Positions 1-8,193 of a DNA stretch of 64,000 bases are shown in pieces (position 1 is the first letter of the stretch; each line of letters begins with the position of its first letter). Position numbers and translations under genes: made by a program. The DNA comes from Streptomyces aurantiacus. GTDB taxonomy: Bacteria; Actinomycetota; Actinomycetes; Streptomycetales; Streptomycetaceae. The stretch lies in assembly GCF_027107535.1 (NCBI RefSeq), contig NZ_CP114283.1, forward strand, positions 3,844,001 through 3,908,000, given 5' to 3'. The notes under the pieces were generated by a model. It saw only the letters and a program-made list of their open reading frames with translations, was not told the DNA's origin and ran no database searches.

Positions 1-780
1 TCGGCCCCGGGCCTCTACGGCGGCACACGGAAGGTGGCCAGCTGCGACGTCGAGAAGCAGATCTCGGCGCTCGAAGGGGCTCCGGAGAAGAACAGGGCGT
101 TCGCCTCGGTGCTGGGTCTCCAGCCCTCCGGCGTGCCCGCGTATCTGCGCTCGCTCACCCCCGTACAGCTGCGGATGGACACCCGCGTCACCAACCACGG
201 CTACAGCGACGGCAAGGCCACCAGCTACCAGGCGGTCCTGCAGTCCGGCACCGCGGTCCTCGTCGACGACCGCGGCGTCCCCCGGGTGCGCTGCGCCTGC
301 GGCAACCCGCTGCTGCCGCCCGTGGCGCTCAAGTCCACACCCAAGAAGACGGGCGATTCCTGGCCGTCCTACCGGCCGTCGAACGTCGTGGTCGTCACGC
401 CCGCGCCCCAGGTCATCAACATCTTCGTGATCTTCGACCCGGACAGTGGCGACTGGTTCGAGCGGCACAAGGGTGACACCGGTGGCAAGGACCGGAAGAC
501 GGATCCTCCGGCGAGCCGGCCGTCCCCGTCGACGAGTTCCCTGCCTCCTTCGTCGGTGCCCCCGGCCTCCTGTGTGCCGGTGCCGGAGGGTGCGACCGCG
601 ACGCCGAGCGGTTCGGAGAGCCCCTGCCCCTCGACATCGTCGGCCACGCCGTCCGCGGAGTCCGATTCGCCCTCGTCCGAACTGCCGCCGTCGGAGCCCT
701 CCGACCCGGCGCCCGACGACGCCGACACGACGACGGAATCGGCCGCCAGCCAGAGCGTCCCGGACTCGGGCGCCACCTGA
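1..780 (+). CDS. DUF6777-type protein, C-terminal part (cut by window start)
   Basis: The frame is open from the first base, so the N-terminus lies outside the window. The visible part has a compact domain with the cysteines of VASCDVEK and RVRCACGNPLLPP, followed by a beta-rich stretch (VINIFVIFDPDSGDWFERHKG). This matches my memory of DUF6777, a Streptomyces family of membrane-anchored or secreted proteins of unknown function. The last 90 or so residues are a Ser/Pro/Glu/Thr-rich tail of the kind expected to be disordered and extracytoplasmic. No catalytic motif is visible and the function is unknown. The next gene starts 86 bases downstream on the same strand and shows no functional link. 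Confidence 0.75.
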   Translation, partial: SAPGLYGGTRKVASCDVEKQISALEGAPEKNRAFASVLGLQPSGVPAYLRSLTPVQLRMDTRVTNHGYSDGKATSYQAVLQSGTAVLVDDRGVPRVRCACGNPLLPPVALKSTPKKTGDSWPSYRPSNVVVVTPAPQVINIFVIFDPDSGDWFERHKGDTGGKDRKTDPPASRPSPSTSSLPPSSVPPASCVPVPEGATATPSGSESPCPSTSSATPSAESDSPSSELPPSEPSDPAPDDADTTTESAASQSVPDSGAT

Positions 781-866
781 CCGGCAGTGGGTACGGGAAT
801 CCCGCCGACGACCGGGGAAAGGGAAAACGGGTGGCGCATTCGTGAGGGAGCCCAGATGCTTCTCGC

Positions 867-1457
867 ATGGCCGACGCCCCGGAACCCGAGCCGAACCAGC
901 AGGCGCAACCCGAGCGGAGCTTCGGGTGGTGGGACATGTTCGTCCATCCCGACGAGGATCCGCGGTCGGACGACGAGTTCGTGGGGGAGCGGGCCACGCT
1001 GGTCGGCTATCTGCGGGACCACCGGCTCACGTTCGAGATGAAGTGCGCCGGGCTCGACGCCGAGGACATGGCACGGCGCTCGGTGGAGCCGTCGAACCTC
1101 TCGCTGCTGGGGCTGCTGCGGCACCACGCGAGGGTGGAGCAGGCCTGGTTCCGCCGGGTCATGGCCGGTGAGGACGTACCCCCGCACTACCGCACCGAGG
1201 AGGACCCGAACGCGGACTTCAACGGCGCGGTGCCCGACCCCGCGGTCGTGGCGGAGGCCTGGGACGCCTGGCGCGCCGAAGTCGCCTTCGCCGAACGGTT
1301 CGTGGAGAAGGCGGCCGACCTCGACCTCGCCGGCGGCAACGACGAGGAGCCGGTCACCCTCCGGGTGGTGCTGGTGCACATGATCTCTGAGTACGCGCGG
1401 CACAACGGTCACGCGGACTTCCTGCGGGAGCGCATCGACGGACGCGTCGGCCAGTAG
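867..1457 (+). CDS. DinB family protein (DUF664-type)
   Basis: A 196-residue protein with the four-helix DinB/DUF664 layout: a start region rich in acidic residues, FVGERATLVGYLRDHRLTFEMK as first helix, LSLLGLLRHHARVEQAWFRR as second, and LVHMISEYARHNGHADFLRE as last helix. The His residues in LLRHHARVEQ and EYARHNGHAD are at the positions where DinB proteins bind a metal. Members of this superfamily include mycothiol-dependent thiol transferases in actinobacteria, so a thiol-transfer or detoxification role is plausible but not shown. The length is normal for the family. It stands alone between unrelated genes. Confidence 0.85.
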   Translation: MADAPEPEPNQQAQPERSFGWWDMFVHPDEDPRSDDEFVGERATLVGYLRDHRLTFEMKCAGLDAEDMARRSVEPSNLSLLGLLRHHARVEQAWFRRVMAGEDVPPHYRTEEDPNADFNGAVPDPAVVAEAWDAWRAEVAFAERFVEKAADLDLAGGNDEEPVTLRVVLVHMISEYARHNGHADFLRERIDGRVGQ

Positions 1458-1602
1458 GCCCGATCGCGCCACCGCCACCGCCATTGTTCTGCGCGGTGGC
1501 GGCCGGAGTCACCCGTCCGGAACGGCTGCCCGTGCCACCGATGAGTTTCCCGTCGAGGATCAGTCGATACAGATGACTGCGTTCCCGCCCCAGGAGGTAC
1601 TC

Positions 1603-2085
1603 ATGACCACCGACGGATTCACCACGTGTCTCTGGTTCGACGGCCAGGCCGAGGAGGCCGCGAACTTCTACGTCTCTGTCTTCAAGAACTCCGAGCTCGG
1701 CAGGGTCGGCCGGTACACGGAGGCCGGGCCCGGACCCGTCGGTTCCGTCATCACGGTCGACTTCGTGGCCAACGGCCAGAGGTTCGTCGCACTGAACGGC
1801 GGACCCCAGTTCAAGTTCACCGAAGCCATCTCCTTCCAGGTGGACTGCGGGGATCAGGCGGAGGTGGACTTCTATTCGAACGCTCTCACCGAGGGCGGCG
1901 GAGAGCAGGGCCCCTGCGGCTGGGTGAAGGACCGGTTCGGAGTCTCCTGGCAGGTCGTCCCGACCAGGCTGACCGAGATGATCACCGACCCGGACCAGGA
2001 GAAGGTGAACCGCGCCATGGCGGCCATGCTCACGATGCACAAGCTCGACATCGCTGCTCTGGAGAAGGCCTACGCCGGTGAGTGA
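1603..2085 (+). CDS. VOC family protein (PhnB-like glyoxalase fold)
   Basis: A 160-residue PhnB/3-demethylubiquinone-methyltransferase-like member of the vicinal-oxygen-chelate fold. Recognisable family blocks are TTCLWFDGQAEEAANFYVSV near the start, GSVITVDFVANGQRFVALNGG in the middle, and CGWVKDRFGVSWQVVPTRL near the end. These proteins are small cytoplasmic dimers; many have no assigned substrate. An in-frame ATG lies 30 bases upstream, but the start at 1603 is preferred because CAGGAGG sits at the right distance before it and the homologous domain begins directly after. It lies in the same orientation as the DinB gene, 145 bases downstream, with no clear operon link. Confidence 0.85.
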   Translation: MTTDGFTTCLWFDGQAEEAANFYVSVFKNSELGRVGRYTEAGPGPVGSVITVDFVANGQRFVALNGGPQFKFTEAISFQVDCGDQAEVDFYSNALTEGGGEQGPCGWVKDRFGVSWQVVPTRLTEMITDPDQEKVNRAMAAMLTMHKLDIAALEKAYAGE

Positions 2086-2184
2086 GGCGACCGACGCCGC
2101 ATGACGGCCTGCTCCCCGGACCCGGTTGGCAGCAACCGTCCGCCATCCTCGGGACCGGTCGAGCCTGGCCGCCGTGCACGGCGG

Positions 2185-3150
2185 TCAGCGGGCCGCGGAG
2201 ACCACGGCCCGGCTGATCGCCTTGGTGATGCGCAGGATGCCGGGGGAGCGGACCGGGCACGGCCTGGGCTTCGAGCTGCTCGGCGCCAGGCAGAAGTGCA
2301 GGAAGTCGTCGTCGCGGTGCAGGGCCGTTCGCCCGCTGCCCGGTTGCGTGCAGTAGGACGCGTGCTCGCGTTCGTACGCGGTGCACGGCAGGTACTGGGC
2401 CCAGGTGTAGCGGGCCGTGGCCGGGCTCACCGCCTTTCCGGCGTCCGCGAGCAGGTCGCCGGAGGCTTTCGCCTGCCGCTCGTACACCGCGTTGACGCGC
2501 CGGATCCGGTCGGGGGTCACCGCGTCCGGTCCCTGGAGCACCCACACGATCTTGGCCTCGCCGCCGCCCGCCGCACCCGCGATCTGGTCGGTCAGCCGCC
2601 GGGCGTCGGCCGTGTAGCGCGCGAAGTACTTGTCCCGCGAGGTGGTGTACGAGACGCCGTCCATGCAGGGCGTGTAGTCCCACGCGTTGCCCCAGAACTG
2701 CAGCACCACGAAGTCCGGACGCAACCGGCGGACCAGCGCCGCCGCCTTGTCCTGCGCCGGTACGAGGGAGTCCTCGCCGGTGCCCTCCAGGTAGTCGCAC
2801 AGGGTGGTGCCGGAGTACGGGGCGCTGGTGTAGCGCGCCTTCGCCTCCTCGCGCAGGAGTCCGCCGAGGACCTTCTGGTTCTCCGTGGCGATGGAGTCGC
2901 CCAGGTACAGGACTCTGGGCCGGGGGCGCCCGGTGTCCGCGGCCGCCTCGGAAGGGGAGCCTGACTTCGGCGCCGTCGGCTTTGCGGGTCCGGTGCCGGC
3001 CCCGGGTGTGACGGCGGGGCGCTGATGCGTGGTCGAGCCGGATCCGGGCGACGCGGGCGTGGGCGCGGCCTCGGGGGCCGATGAAGGGTCTCCGCATGCG
3101 GTGAGCAGCAGTAACACTGCCAGCACCACGACGATCCACGGCTTGCTCAT
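2185..3150 (-). CDS. SGNH/GDSL-type hydrolase lipoprotein
   Basis: A 321-residue predicted lipoprotein. The N-terminus has a hydrophobic segment ending in a lipobox (LLTAC), then a long Pro/Ser/Thr linker to about residue 70. The hydrolase domain begins with VLYLGDSIA, the SGNH block I with the nucleophilic Ser. FVVLQFWGNAWDY carries a block III-like Asn. DDFLHFC near the C-terminus could supply the catalytic Asp and His. The likely role is an ester or acetyl-group hydrolase at the outer membrane surface; the substrate is unknown. The start at 3150 is chosen because it begins a proper signal peptide; the frame extends 27 codons further upstream without one. It converges with the VOC gene. Confidence 0.8.
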   Translation of the reverse strand: MSKPWIVVVLAVLLLLTACGDPSSAPEAAPTPASPGSGSTTHQRPAVTPGAGTGPAKPTAPKSGSPSEAAADTGRPRPRVLYLGDSIATENQKVLGGLLREEAKARYTSAPYSGTTLCDYLEGTGEDSLVPAQDKAAALVRRLRPDFVVLQFWGNAWDYTPCMDGVSYTTSRDKYFARYTADARRLTDQIAGAAGGGEAKIVWVLQGPDAVTPDRIRRVNAVYERQAKASGDLLADAGKAVSPATARYTWAQYLPCTAYEREHASYCTQPGSGRTALHRDDDFLHFCLAPSSSKPRPCPVRSPGILRITKAISRAVVSAAR

Positions 3151-3346
3151 GCGGCAACTCCCGCCCCAGCCACCGAAAACGGCCCCCAGACAAGCACAAC
3201 GGGCCGTTGGGCGGAAGGGGTTGAGGGCCACTTCGAGCCTCCGGGCTCCTGAACTCCGGACGCGGAGAATGTCGTAGCTCTGCTTAACCGTCCATGTAGA
3301 TCAATTCACTTGTGCTGCAGGGTTCGATCGGGCACCGTCGTAGATC

Positions 3347-4630
3347 ATGCAGCCCAACTCCCCATGGCGTACAGCCGACTTCAGGACTCTCTTCGGTGCG
3401 ACCGCGCTCAGCCAGCTCGGTACGAACGTCAGCTATGTCGCCGTCCCGCTGGTCGCCGTGGCGGAACTCGACGCGAGCCCCGGCCAGGTCGGCGCCCTCG
3501 CCACCCTGAGCACGCTCGCCTTTCTGCTCATCGGTCTGCCCGCGGGAGCCTGGGTGGACCGGATGCGTCACCGCAGGGTGCTGATCGCGGCGGACCTCGC
3601 GCGGGCCGCCCTGTTCGCGTCCGTGCCGCTGGCCTGGTGGCTGGACGCGCTCACACTGGGGCAGTTGTACGCGGTCGTGCTGCTGAGCGGCTGCGCCACC
3701 GTCTTCTTCGACGTCGGCTCGCAGAGCACCCTGCCCGGACTCGTCGGCCGCGACGCCCTCGTACCCGCCAACGCGGCCATGATGAGCCTCCTGGCCGTGA
3801 GCAACGTGGCCGGCCGGAGCGCGGGCGGGACGCTCGTCCAACTGCTCACCGCGCCGGTGGCCGTCCTCTGCACCGCGGCGAGCCATCTGGCCTCCGCGCT
3901 CCGGCTCACCGCCATCCGCGGGGCCGGGGCGCCGCCCGTGCCGGCCGAGGCGGCCCGCCTGCGGACCCAGGTGGGCGAGGGCCTGCGGCACGTCTTCCGC
4001 AACAGGGAACTGCGCGCGCTCGCGCTCACCGCCGCCCTCACCAACCTGGGCTCCCAGATCATCAACACCATGCTCCCGGTCCTGTTCGTTCGTGAACTCG
4101 ACCTGCCCGCGAGCGCGCTCGGCCTGTACTGGGCGGCGGGCGGCGTCGGTCTGCTGCTCGGTGCCCGGTGCGCCCTCCCCCTCGCTTCGCGCCTCGGCTA
4201 CGGCCGCACCCTCGGCGTCATGGGCCTGTGCCTCGCCCCCGCCGGACTGCTCGTCCCGCTCATCGACCGCGGACCGTGGCTGTGGATCGCGGGGACCGGC
4301 GGGGTGCTCGCGATGTTCAAGACGGGCATGGACAACGTGCTCGGGGTGAGCCTGCGCCAGCGGATGACCCCGGACGCCCTCCTCGGCCGGATGAACGCCA
4401 CGTTCAGGTTCGTTCTCACCGGCGCGCTCGCCGTCGGCGCCGCCGTGGCGGGCCTGATCGGTGAACTGGCCGGTGTACGGACGACGTTGTGGGTGGGCGC
4501 GGCCTTCCTCGCGACGGCCTTCCTGCCGGTCTTCCTCTCCCCGGTCCGTACCCGGCGCGTCCTGCCGGACCAGCAGCCGCCACCTGTCAGGTCTCCCGCT
4601 CCGAGGGTTCCGAAGGCCCCACGGAGCTGA
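3347..4630 (+). CDS. MFS transporter (EntS/macrolide-exporter-like)
   Basis: A 427-residue integral membrane protein with about twelve hydrophobic segments. The loop between segments 2 and 3 carries GAWVDRMRHRRVLIAADLARA, which fits the MFS signature between helices 2 and 3. The pattern (TLFGATALSQLGTNVSYVAVPLVAV at the N-terminus) is that of drug/siderophore exporters of the EntS class found widely in Streptomyces. The substrate cannot be inferred. The 3' end overlaps the convergent decarboxylase gene by 44 bases, so the two transcripts must be complementary there. Confidence 0.85.
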   Translation: MQPNSPWRTADFRTLFGATALSQLGTNVSYVAVPLVAVAELDASPGQVGALATLSTLAFLLIGLPAGAWVDRMRHRRVLIAADLARAALFASVPLAWWLDALTLGQLYAVVLLSGCATVFFDVGSQSTLPGLVGRDALVPANAAMMSLLAVSNVAGRSAGGTLVQLLTAPVAVLCTAASHLASALRLTAIRGAGAPPVPAEAARLRTQVGEGLRHVFRNRELRALALTAALTNLGSQIINTMLPVLFVRELDLPASALGLYWAAGGVGLLLGARCALPLASRLGYGRTLGVMGLCLAPAGLLVPLIDRGPWLWIAGTGGVLAMFKTGMDNVLGVSLRQRMTPDALLGRMNATFRFVLTGALAVGAAVAGLIGELAGVRTTLWVGAAFLATAFLPVFLSPVRTRRVLPDQQPPPVRSPAPRVPKAPRS

Positions 4631-6011
4631 CCGCCCGTGCCAGGGCTGTGAGCACACGGTCGGTGTCGGCCTCGGTCGTGCGCCAGTTGCTGAACGCGGC
4701 ACGCAGCGCGTGCGTCCCCTCGTAGAAGGTCGGTGTCAGGAAGGCCTCGCCGGACTCCGCGACCGCCCGGCCCAGCGCGTGCACCCGCTCCCGGCCGGCG
4801 GACCCGGCGAGCGTGAAGCACACGACGTTCAGCCGGACCGGCGAGAGCAGGCGGAGCCCCGCTGTGCCCGCGATCCCGTCGCCGAGCCGCCGTGCCAGGG
4901 CCGTGTTCCGCTCGACGATCTCCCGGTGACCCTCGCGGCCGTACGCGGCGAGCGAGAACCAGGCCGGCAGCGCCCGCAGCCGACGCGAGTTCTCCGGCGT
5001 GAGATGCACGAAGTCGGGCTCGTCGGTGGGCAGTCCGAGATACGGCGACGCGTTGTGGAAGACCCGCACCTGGAGATCCGGGCGGCGGGTGAACTGCACG
5101 GCGGCGTCGTACGGGACGTTGAGCCACTTGTGCAGGTCGACGCAGACCGAGTCGGCGGCGTCGAGGCCGTCGGTGAGATGCGCGTACGCGGGGGACAGCG
5201 CGGCGAAACCGCCGAAGGCGGCGTCCACGTGCAACCAGAAGCCGAACCGCTCCTTGAGCTCCGCGATCGCCCGCAGGTCGTCGAAGTCGACGGTGTTCAC
5301 GGTCCCCGCGTTGGCGACGACAACGGCCGGGCGACGGTCCAGTGCTTCGAGCGCGTCGGCCAGCCGTGCCACGTCGACGGCCTCCCGGCCGCCGGGCAGC
5401 AACGGCACCGTACGCAGCCGGTCGCGGCCGATGCCGAGGACGGACAGGGCCTTGGCAATGCTGGAGTGCGGGCTGCCGGAGAGCACGTCGACGGGGCCGA
5501 GAGCGGCGGCGCCCGCCTCGGACACGCTGACCCCGAGGTGCTCGCCCACCCACTCGCGCGCCAGGGCCAGCCCGACGGTGTTGGACACGGTCGCGCCCGT
5601 CACGAACGCGCCGCTGTGGTCCGTTCCCAGCCCGAAGAGCTCCCGCAGCCAGCCCAGCGTCTCCTGTTCGAGGCCGGTAGCCAAGGAGTCGCCCCTCCCG
5701 GTGGCGTTCTGGTCGTAGGTGCTGGTCAGCCAGTCCCCGGTGAGGGCGGCCGGAGTCGCGCCGCCGGTCACGAAACCGAGATAGCGAGGGCCCGCGGAGG
5801 CGGAGAAACCGGGCGCCCACCGCTCGGCGAACGATGTCAGGGCGCCCTCCGCACCGACGCCCTCGGCCGGGAGCGGCCGCGCGTCCGGGACCCTGCCCAG
5901 GTGGGCGACGGGCCGGGCTTCGAGCCCCGACATCTCACGGGCGGCGAAGTCACGGGCGGACTGGAGGAGTTCGGGGAGCCGCGAGAGGTCGTCGGCGAGT
6001 GCGGGATGCAT
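4587..6011 (-). CDS. PLP-dependent group II decarboxylase/aminotransferase family protein
   Basis: A 474-residue fold-type I PLP enzyme of the group II decarboxylase type (aromatic amino acid, glutamate and diaminobutyrate decarboxylases). The PLP lysine is in VDLHKWLNVPYDAAV. The cofactor-binding Asp/Ala block is FWLHVDAAFGGFA, and the glycine-rich phosphate site follows HSGAFVTGATVSN. The reaction would be removal of CO2 from an L-amino acid; the substrate is not evident. The start at 6011 is used because the family alignment begins at HPALADDL and the nine upstream codons look like leader. It converges and overlaps with the MFS gene, so it is expressed from its own promoter beyond 6011. 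Confidence 0.85.
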   Translation of the reverse strand: MHPALADDLSRLPELLQSARDFAAREMSGLEARPVAHLGRVPDARPLPAEGVGAEGALTSFAERWAPGFSASAGPRYLGFVTGGATPAALTGDWLTSTYDQNATGRGDSLATGLEQETLGWLRELFGLGTDHSGAFVTGATVSNTVGLALAREWVGEHLGVSVSEAGAAALGPVDVLSGSPHSSIAKALSVLGIGRDRLRTVPLLPGGREAVDVARLADALEALDRRPAVVVANAGTVNTVDFDDLRAIAELKERFGFWLHVDAAFGGFAALSPAYAHLTDGLDAADSVCVDLHKWLNVPYDAAVQFTRRPDLQVRVFHNASPYLGLPTDEPDFVHLTPENSRRLRALPAWFSLAAYGREGHREIVERNTALARRLGDGIAGTAGLRLLSPVRLNVVCFTLAGSAGRERVHALGRAVAESGEAFLTPTFYEGTHALRAAFSNWRTTEADTDRVLTALARAVSSVGPSEPSERET

Positions 6012-6200
6012 GGCGGCAGCGTAGGCTGCCCGCCGCACGGAACCTGGGGGCCGATCCGGGGGGACCGGCCGGCGTGCCGCATGGGCGAATTCAAGATCAT
6101 GTCACCGTTTTGTTCCAGCCGGCCCGGCTCCACAACCGAAGTCCCCCCACGTGGGTCTAGGTGGGAGAGATGGATCGGATCGAAGGGGAAAGGCCTGATC

Positions 6201-6896
6201 ATGGGGGACATTCGTAGACGGGCAGCCGTCGTACTGGGGCTCACCGGCCTGGTGGCGCCGCTGACCGTCGCACTGGGCGCGGCGCCCGCGCAGGCGGCCA
6301 GCTGCACCACGCAGAGCGGGCCGTATCAGAAGCAGGTGGAGAAGTTCCTCGGCCGGCCCGTCGACGGCAGGCAGTCCGCCGCCGACTGCAAAGCGATCAA
6401 GGCCTTCCAGACCAAGCACGGCATCACCCCGAACATCGGCTACGCGGGCTCCGTCACCTGGGGCGTGATGGACCTGATGACCAAGCAGAAGGCCGTCGGG
6501 AAGAAGCCCAACAAGGACGGCAAGTGCCCGGTCAACAAGGGCCGCATCGCCTGCGTGAACCTGACGCTCCAGCTCAGCTGGATCCAGGACGGCAACACCC
6601 TCGTGTACGGACCGGTGCCGGTGCGTACGGGCCGCAACGGCTACGAGACCCGCACCGGCCTGAAGAAGATCTACTGGCGGAACATCGACCACGTCTCGTC
6701 GATCTACGACGTGCCCATGCCCTACAGCCAGTTCTTCGACGGCGGCCAGGCCTTCCACTCGGTCGGCGTGAGCATGTGGAACCCGCCCGGCTCGCACGGC
6801 TGCGTCAACATGACGAAGACGGACGCCAAAAAGTACTGGTCGCTCCTGAAGAAGAACGACGACGTCTACGTGTACGGCCGCAAGCCGGGCACCTGA
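6201..6896 (+). CDS. L,D-transpeptidase with N-terminal peptidoglycan-binding domain
   Basis: A 231-residue secreted protein. Residues 1-33 are a signal peptide ending near AQAASC. A peptidoglycan-binding domain follows (QKQVEKFLGRPVDG, DCKAIKAFQTKHGI). The YkuD catalytic domain occupies the C-terminal half, with the active-site block SHGCVNM (catalytic Cys about residue 201) and the upstream His in QAFHSVG. These enzymes form 3-3 crosslinks or attach proteins to the wall. The start at 6201 is chosen for its signal peptide and purine-rich leader; the open frame continues far upstream only because it shadows the opposite strand. A strong hairpin follows the stop codon. Confidence 0.9.
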   Translation: MGDIRRRAAVVLGLTGLVAPLTVALGAAPAQAASCTTQSGPYQKQVEKFLGRPVDGRQSAADCKAIKAFQTKHGITPNIGYAGSVTWGVMDLMTKQKAVGKKPNKDGKCPVNKGRIACVNLTLQLSWIQDGNTLVYGPVPVRTGRNGYETRTGLKKIYWRNIDHVSSIYDVPMPYSQFFDGGQAFHSVGVSMWNPPGSHGCVNMTKTDAKKYWSLLKKNDDVYVYGRKPGT

Positions 6897-6902
6897 CCGG
6901 TC

Positions 6903-6934
6903 CGGTCCGGCCGCTCCGGGGAACGGCCGGACCG
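6903..6934. terminator. Bidirectional hairpin terminator
   Basis: A perfect 11-bp stem (CGGTCCGGCCG with CGGCCGGACCG) around a 10-base loop. It lies in the 48-base gap between the convergent L,D-transpeptidase and oxidoreductase genes and could stop transcription from both sides. There is no U-tract, as is usual in Streptomyces. Confidence 0.6.
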
Positions 6935-6944
6935 TACGGAAACG

Positions 6945-8147
6945 TCACGCCTGCGGTGCGTCCCCGAAGTCCGGGATCTCCAGCCTCGCCCCTCCCTGCC
7001 GTGCCGACTCGTGCGCCACGATGCCCGGCAGGGTGTAGCGGGCCGCCACCCACGCGTTCACCGACGGCAGGGTGCGGGTGTTGACGGCGGTCACGAAGTC
7101 GTCCACCAGGAAGTGGTGGCTGCCCTCGTGGCCGTTGTGCAGGTTGTCGAACTCCCTCGGCAGGCGTGAGCGGTCGTGCACCGGAGCCGACCCGGAGGTG
7201 AAGGCGGCCCGCAGCTCCGGCGCGATGTGCTGGAGGGAGGGGTCGTCGGGAGACATCGTGGGCTTGGGCTCAAGCAGCTCGCTGATGTCCGTCACCCCCT
7301 TTTTGTCCTGCCAGAAGGCCACCGTGGCGAGTTGCTCCATGCTGGCGTCCGTCCCGAAGAAGCGGAAACGCGACTCCCGGATCTGCGAGGGGTAGCCGAC
7401 CCGCCGGAACTCGTTCGTACGGAACGAGCCGCCGCCCGCCACCTCGAACAGCGCGGTCGCGTTGGAGAAGTCGTTGCCGAACTGGCTGACGTCCTCGTCG
7501 AAGACACCGTCCCCGCGATCGTCCTTGACCCCGATCGCGGACACGCTCACCGCGTGCGTCTGCCAGGCGCCGAGCACCCCGCCCACCGAGTGCGTGGGGT
7601 ACAGCAGCGGGGGATAGCTGGCGGTCGCCTTCCAGTTCTCGCCGCCGCTGTACTGGTAGGCCTCGTAGAACCCGAGGTCCATGTCGTGGACGTAGTCGCC
7701 CTCGGCGTAGAAGAGCCGCCCGAACGAGCCGTCCGCGATCTGGTTGCGGGCATGGACCGTCGCCGGGTTGTACTGGCTGGTCTCACCCATCATGTACGTG
7801 AGCCCGGTGGCCCGTACCGTCTCGATGATCGAGGCGATCTCGTCGCGGCTGATCGCCATCGGCACCGCCGAGTAGACGTGTTTGCCGGCGTTGAGCCCCT
7901 GGATCACCAGCGGGCCGTGGGTCCAGCGCTGGGTGAAGATCGCGACGGCGTCGACCGCCTCCGACTCCAGCATCGCCTGGTACGAGGGGAAGGTTCCCGA
8001 CAGCCCTTCGGCGGACGCCAGTTGCTCGGCGCGCTCCGGGAGAAGGTCGGTGACATATACATCGCCGACGCCGGGGTGGGCGAGGAACAGTTTGGCGAAC
8101 TGGCCGGAGAACTGCCCGGCGCCGACGATGCCGAGGGAGAACGTCAT
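6945..8147 (-). CDS. Gfo/Idh/MocA family oxidoreductase with a changed EKP motif
   Basis: A 400-residue NAD(P)-dependent sugar or polyol dehydrogenase family protein and the last gene of the cluster 1 operon. The Rossmann motif is at the N-terminus (IVGAGQFSGQF). Where most family members have GKHVxxEKPxA, this one reads GKHVYSAVPMA, so the conserved Glu-Lys pair, whose Lys takes part in catalysis, is replaced by Ala-Val. The C-terminal alpha/beta domain appears complete (ASYPPLLYPTHSVGG, EGSHHFLVDDF). It probably acts on the sugar imported by the upstream ABC system, or on a derivative. The start at 8147 follows a GAGAGG leader; the frame extends 11 codons further without family similarity. 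Confidence 0.85.
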   Translation of the reverse strand: MTFSLGIVGAGQFSGQFAKLFLAHPGVGDVYVTDLLPERAEQLASAEGLSGTFPSYQAMLESEAVDAVAIFTQRWTHGPLVIQGLNAGKHVYSAVPMAISRDEIASIIETVRATGLTYMMGETSQYNPATVHARNQIADGSFGRLFYAEGDYVHDMDLGFYEAYQYSGGENWKATASYPPLLYPTHSVGGVLGAWQTHAVSVSAIGVKDDRGDGVFDEDVSQFGNDFSNATALFEVAGGGSFRTNEFRRVGYPSQIRESRFRFFGTDASMEQLATVAFWQDKKGVTDISELLEPKPTMSPDDPSLQHIAPELRAAFTSGSAPVHDRSRLPREFDNLHNGHEGSHHFLVDDFVTAVNTRTLPSVNAWVAARYTLPGIVAHESARQGGARLEIPDFGDAPQA

Positions 8148-8193
8148 AGGGGCATGCCTCTCACTGGGGTGAATGCTCACGGGTGGTGAATGC

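Noticed and set aside
4461..6200. Upstream extension of the L,D-transpeptidase frame to about 811 codons
   Set aside because: The extra part lies antisense to the PLP decarboxylase and has no domains; the signal peptide begins at 6201.
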